Part shown: piece by piece, positions 42,179 to 44,486 of the stretch
Layout of the letters: each line of letters starts with the position of its first letter
Position numbering within the stretch: position 1 is the first letter of the stretch
DNA from: Flavobacterium rakeshii
Lineage (GTDB): Bacteria; Bacteroidota; Bacteroidia; Flavobacteriales; Flavobacteriaceae
Length of the DNA stretch: 44,486 nucleotides
Direction: 5' to 3'
Assembly: GCF_009741375.1 (NCBI RefSeq)
Contig: NZ_WOWP01000002.1
Coordinates: 1 to 44,486 of the forward strand
Notes under the pieces: generated by a model
What the model was told of the DNA's origin: nothing
What the model saw: only the letters and a program-made list of their open reading frames with translations
Databases searched by the model: none
Translations under genes and position numbers: made by a program

Positions 42179-42782
42179 ATAGCCACCAGTGCCATAAAGC
42201 TATTTGTGGTATAATGCCTATAAGTAGTCCCTGTAGTAATTCGTTTGGTGTATGTGCTTTTAAGAATAGTCTTGAAGAGGCGGTGAACCCTGTGCATAGT
42301 ATAAAGAAAGCAATGATGTAATTAAGGCTAAGATGAAAATGCAGGGACAGGCTTATCAAAAAAACGGTAAGCGCACTAACGCCCATTATATGCAGGCTGG
42401 ACTTTTGATTAAACAATATCATTACAATTGCCAACACTGTACTGATAAGGTAGCCTGCAAAATAATAATACAGCTCTGGGATAGTGGTATTGCCAAATCC
42501 CTGATAGAGCATTATGCCTAACAGTAACGCCTGTATTATGAGCGGGATTTTACGTTCCTTTTTGTCCAGCTTCATGGTAGAGTGTACCAGTCCCAGTGAA
42601 TGAAGGAGGTAATATATGGATATGGGTAGGAGTACGGTAAGGATAAGCACCTGTACACTTACCAGTATAATTTCATAGCTGTAAAAATACTGATGGGCAA
42701 ATAAAAAATATAACAGCGCAGCATACACCGATACAAACAACGGATGGAATATATAGGAGAAAGCCGGCAGTATTTTCTTCAT
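42177..42782 (-). CDS. PAP2-like integral membrane protein
   Basis: This 201-residue protein has about six membrane helices and a basic loop (STMKLDKKERKIPL). The C-terminal helix pair GFTASSRLFLKAHTPNELLQGLLIGIIPQIALW resembles the end of PAP2-like phosphatases (SR...AHT-x-x-E). The complete catalytic motifs KxxxxxxRP and PSGH are not seen, so enzyme activity is doubtful. The closest reading is the non-catalytic PAP2-like membrane family of Bacteroidota. It starts 1 base after the rpoN stop and is therefore co-transcribed with rpoN. Confidence 0.75.
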   Translation of the reverse strand: MKKILPAFSYIFHPLFVSVYAALLYFLFAHQYFYSYEIILVSVQVLILTVLLPISIYYLLHSLGLVHSTMKLDKKERKIPLIIQALLLGIMLYQGFGNTTIPELYYYFAGYLISTVLAIVMILFNQKSSLHIMGVSALTVFLISLSLHFHLSLNYIIAFFILCTGFTASSRLFLKAHTPNELLQGLLIGIIPQIALWHWWL

Positions 42783-42783
42783 A

Positions 42784-44247
42784 TTAAATCCTCTTTCTCA
42801 TTCTTGCTACCGGAATATCCAGTTGTTCCCTATATTTTGCAATGGTTCTTCGGGCTATAGGGTAGCCTTTTTCTTTTAGTATTTCGGCAAGCTTGTCATC
42901 CGGTAAAGGTTTTCTCTTATCCTCTTCGTCTATAACGTTTTGAAGTATTTTCTTGATTTCAATGGTAGATACATCTTCTCCCTGATCATTTTTCATAGCT
43001 TCAGAGAAGAATTCCTTAATCAGCTTGGTGCCATAAGGTGTTTCTACATACTTGCTGTTTGCTACACGGGAAACGGTAGAGATGTCCAGTCCTACCATAT
43101 CGGCAATATCCTTAAGGATCATCGGTTTCAGTTTGGTTTCATCACCGTCAAGAAAATATTCTTCCTGATAATGCATAATGGCATTCATGGTAACAAAAAG
43201 TGTTTCCTGGCGCTGTTTGATAGCATCGATGAACCACTTTGCCGAATCCAGTTTCTGTTTAATAAACTGTACCGCATCCTTTTGCTGATTAGACCTGTCT
43301 TTAGATTCCTTGTAGCTTTGCAGCATTTCCTGATAATCTTTAGACACGTGCAGTTCCGGAGCATTTCTTCCGTTAAGGGAAAGTTCCAGTTCGCCATCTA
43401 CAATTCTTATGGAGAAATCAGGAACAACATGTTCCACAACTTTAGAGTTACTGTCGTAGGCCCCACCCGGTTTAGGGTTTAGTTTTTCTATTTCGTCTAT
43501 AGCTTTTCTAAGCTGATCCTGACTGATGTCATACTTCTGTAACAGTTTGTCGTAATGCTTTTTAGTAAAGGCATCAAACTGATTTTCCAGTATATCTATG
43601 GCCAGGTCAATAGACTCTGTAGGGGTTTTGTGTTTAAGTTGTAATAGTAGGCACTCCTGCAGGTCACGTGCGCCAACTCCTGCCGGTTCCAGCTGGTGTA
43701 TAATGTGCAGTATGTTTTCTACAGTTTGGTCATCTGTGTAAATACCCTGTGTAAAGGCCATGTCGTCCACAATATCGGCAACACTCCTGCGAATGTATCC
43801 GGTATCGTCTATACTACCCACTAAAAACTCGGCAATATCCCTCTCGTTATCACTTAGTATAAAAGTGTTAAGCTGGTCGCTAAGGCTTTGGTGGAAACTA
43901 ACAGGCGCGGCATAAGGCATGGTGCGCTCTTCGTCGTCGTCACTGTAGTTGTTGGTTTGTAGTTTATAGTTGGGTATTTCGTCGTCACTAAGGTATTCGT
44001 CTATGTTAATGTCGTCGGCTTCTATCCTTTCGTTATCATAGTCGTCATAATCATCGTACTCGTCATTGCCAAACTCGTCGGTCTCATATTGGTCTTCCTT
44101 GCCTGTTTCCAATGCAGGATTCTCCACCATTTCTTCTTTAAGGCGTTGCTCAAATGCCTGCGTTGGCAATTGTATCAGCTTCATCAGCTGAATTTGCTGT
44201 GGCGATAATTTTTGTGATAATTTTAATTGTAAATTCTGTTTGAGCAT
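42784..44247 (-). CDS. rpoN: RNA polymerase sigma-54 factor RpoN
   Basis: This 487-residue protein has the normal order of regions. Region I comes first (MLKQNLQLKLSQKLSPQQIQLMKLIQLP, rich in Gln and Leu), which contacts the activator. Next is a very acidic linker (about 50-110, DEYDDYDDYDNE and DEYLSDDE), then the core-binding domain with LEPAGVGARDLQECLLLQL. The HTH follows with DIADMVGLDISTVSRVANSKYV, and the RpoN box RRTIAKYREQLDIP is near the end. It directs transcription from -24/-12 promoters that need an enhancer-binding ATPase. The PAP2-like gene follows 1 base later. Confidence 0.97.
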   Translation of the reverse strand: MLKQNLQLKLSQKLSPQQIQLMKLIQLPTQAFEQRLKEEMVENPALETGKEDQYETDEFGNDEYDDYDDYDNERIEADDINIDEYLSDDEIPNYKLQTNNYSDDDEERTMPYAAPVSFHQSLSDQLNTFILSDNERDIAEFLVGSIDDTGYIRRSVADIVDDMAFTQGIYTDDQTVENILHIIHQLEPAGVGARDLQECLLLQLKHKTPTESIDLAIDILENQFDAFTKKHYDKLLQKYDISQDQLRKAIDEIEKLNPKPGGAYDSNSKVVEHVVPDFSIRIVDGELELSLNGRNAPELHVSKDYQEMLQSYKESKDRSNQQKDAVQFIKQKLDSAKWFIDAIKQRQETLFVTMNAIMHYQEEYFLDGDETKLKPMILKDIADMVGLDISTVSRVANSKYVETPYGTKLIKEFFSEAMKNDQGEDVSTIEIKKILQNVIDEEDKRKPLPDDKLAEILKEKGYPIARRTIAKYREQLDIPVARMRKRI

Positions 44248-44440
44248 AATGAAAACATAGAGTTTTATGAATTATAAAAGTACAAAAAAGCCCTTTTACA
44301 ACGCTATGTTTTTAGAAAAAATTATAATTGAAATAAAAAAAGGTATAATTTTTGATGTTAGCACATATGTCTTACATATCTTATTAATACGTTGAGTCGT
44401 CCTAAAATAGGTTGACAATTTTTACAATAAAATTTATATT

Positions 44441-44470
44441 AACCAGTCAGTATTTGCTGACTGGTTTTTT
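44441..44470 (+). terminator. Hairpin terminator at the right edge
   Basis: AACCAGTCAG (44441-44450) pairs with CTGACTGGTT (44457-44466), followed by T. It points rightward although rpoN runs leftward, so it does not end any gene in the window. It may close a short RNA or belong to a mobile-element end nearby (44393-44416). Confidence 0.6.
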
Positions 44471-44486
44471 CATGTATAAAATTAGG

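Noticed and set aside
1..44486. A CRISPR array
   Set aside because: No regularly spaced identical repeats of CRISPR size and no cas genes were seen anywhere in the window.

Overview
The window looks like chromosome of a member of the Bacteroidota, most likely a Flavobacteriaceae species close to Flavobacterium. The evidence is a TonB-dependent receptor with a CarboxypepD_reg domain, a PorT-type barrel, DUF5777 and SprA-like barrel proteins, many short lipoproteins, and promoters of the TTTG/TAnnTTTG type. The sequence is AT-rich. The left 19 kb is accessory DNA and the right 25 kb is ordinary chromosome with one small accessory insertion.

Left accessory region (1-15956). This is the right part of an integrated mobilizable element. 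It carries a DUF932 gene, a cluster of three hairpins that is a good oriT candidate (1389-1468), an RHH relaxosome protein overlapping a MOBP-type relaxase, and then a defence block. The block has two transcription units. The first is a tightly coupled triplet: a PLD-nuclease/SNF2-helicase fusion, a large Eco57I-like N6-adenine methyltransferase, and an SMC/RecF-like ATPase with a possible HEPN-like tail. The second is an N6-adenine methyltransferase overlapping a small PD-(D/E)XK-like nuclease. The triplet resembles helicase-methylase-ATPase (Hma-like) and DISARM-class-1-like (drmD/drmMI) layouts, but no drmA/B/C is present. The element ends at a tRNA 3'-end-like scar at 15930-15956. No integrase or coupling protein lies inside the window.

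Scar zone (15957-19073). Two more decayed tRNA-3'-end scars (about 17409-17440 and 19041-19073) bracket small cargo modules. The first module is an EndoU-type toxin C-terminus broken by an in-frame TAG, followed by a likely immunity gene. The second holds a truncated lipoprotein, an Imm35/YrhB-like small protein and two lipoproteins. A 60-bp repeat ahead of the first two scars suggests that the same kind of element end was laid down more than once at one tRNA locus.

Chromosome (19141-44486). There is an ArsR-SRPBCC-DoxX-DUF4256 operon whose promoter sits inside a 19-bp-arm palindrome, then rlmF, a DUF1508 gene and a cystatin-like gene. An M20 peptidase/alanine racemase pair follows. A phosphorus-scavenging operon carries a TonB receptor, an acid-phosphatase-like enzyme and a beta-propeller phytase. 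Next are an OB-fold/DUF5777/CXXCH-lipoprotein/YceI operon and a giant outer-membrane barrel gene. An OLD-family ATPase-TOPRIM nuclease is split by a 10-A homopolymer. The window closes with an AI-2E family transporter, a PorT-type barrel, a Crp/Fnr regulator, a DJ-1/PfpI lipoprotein, a PAP2-like membrane protein and rpoN. All calls come from reading the sequence; no database search was run.
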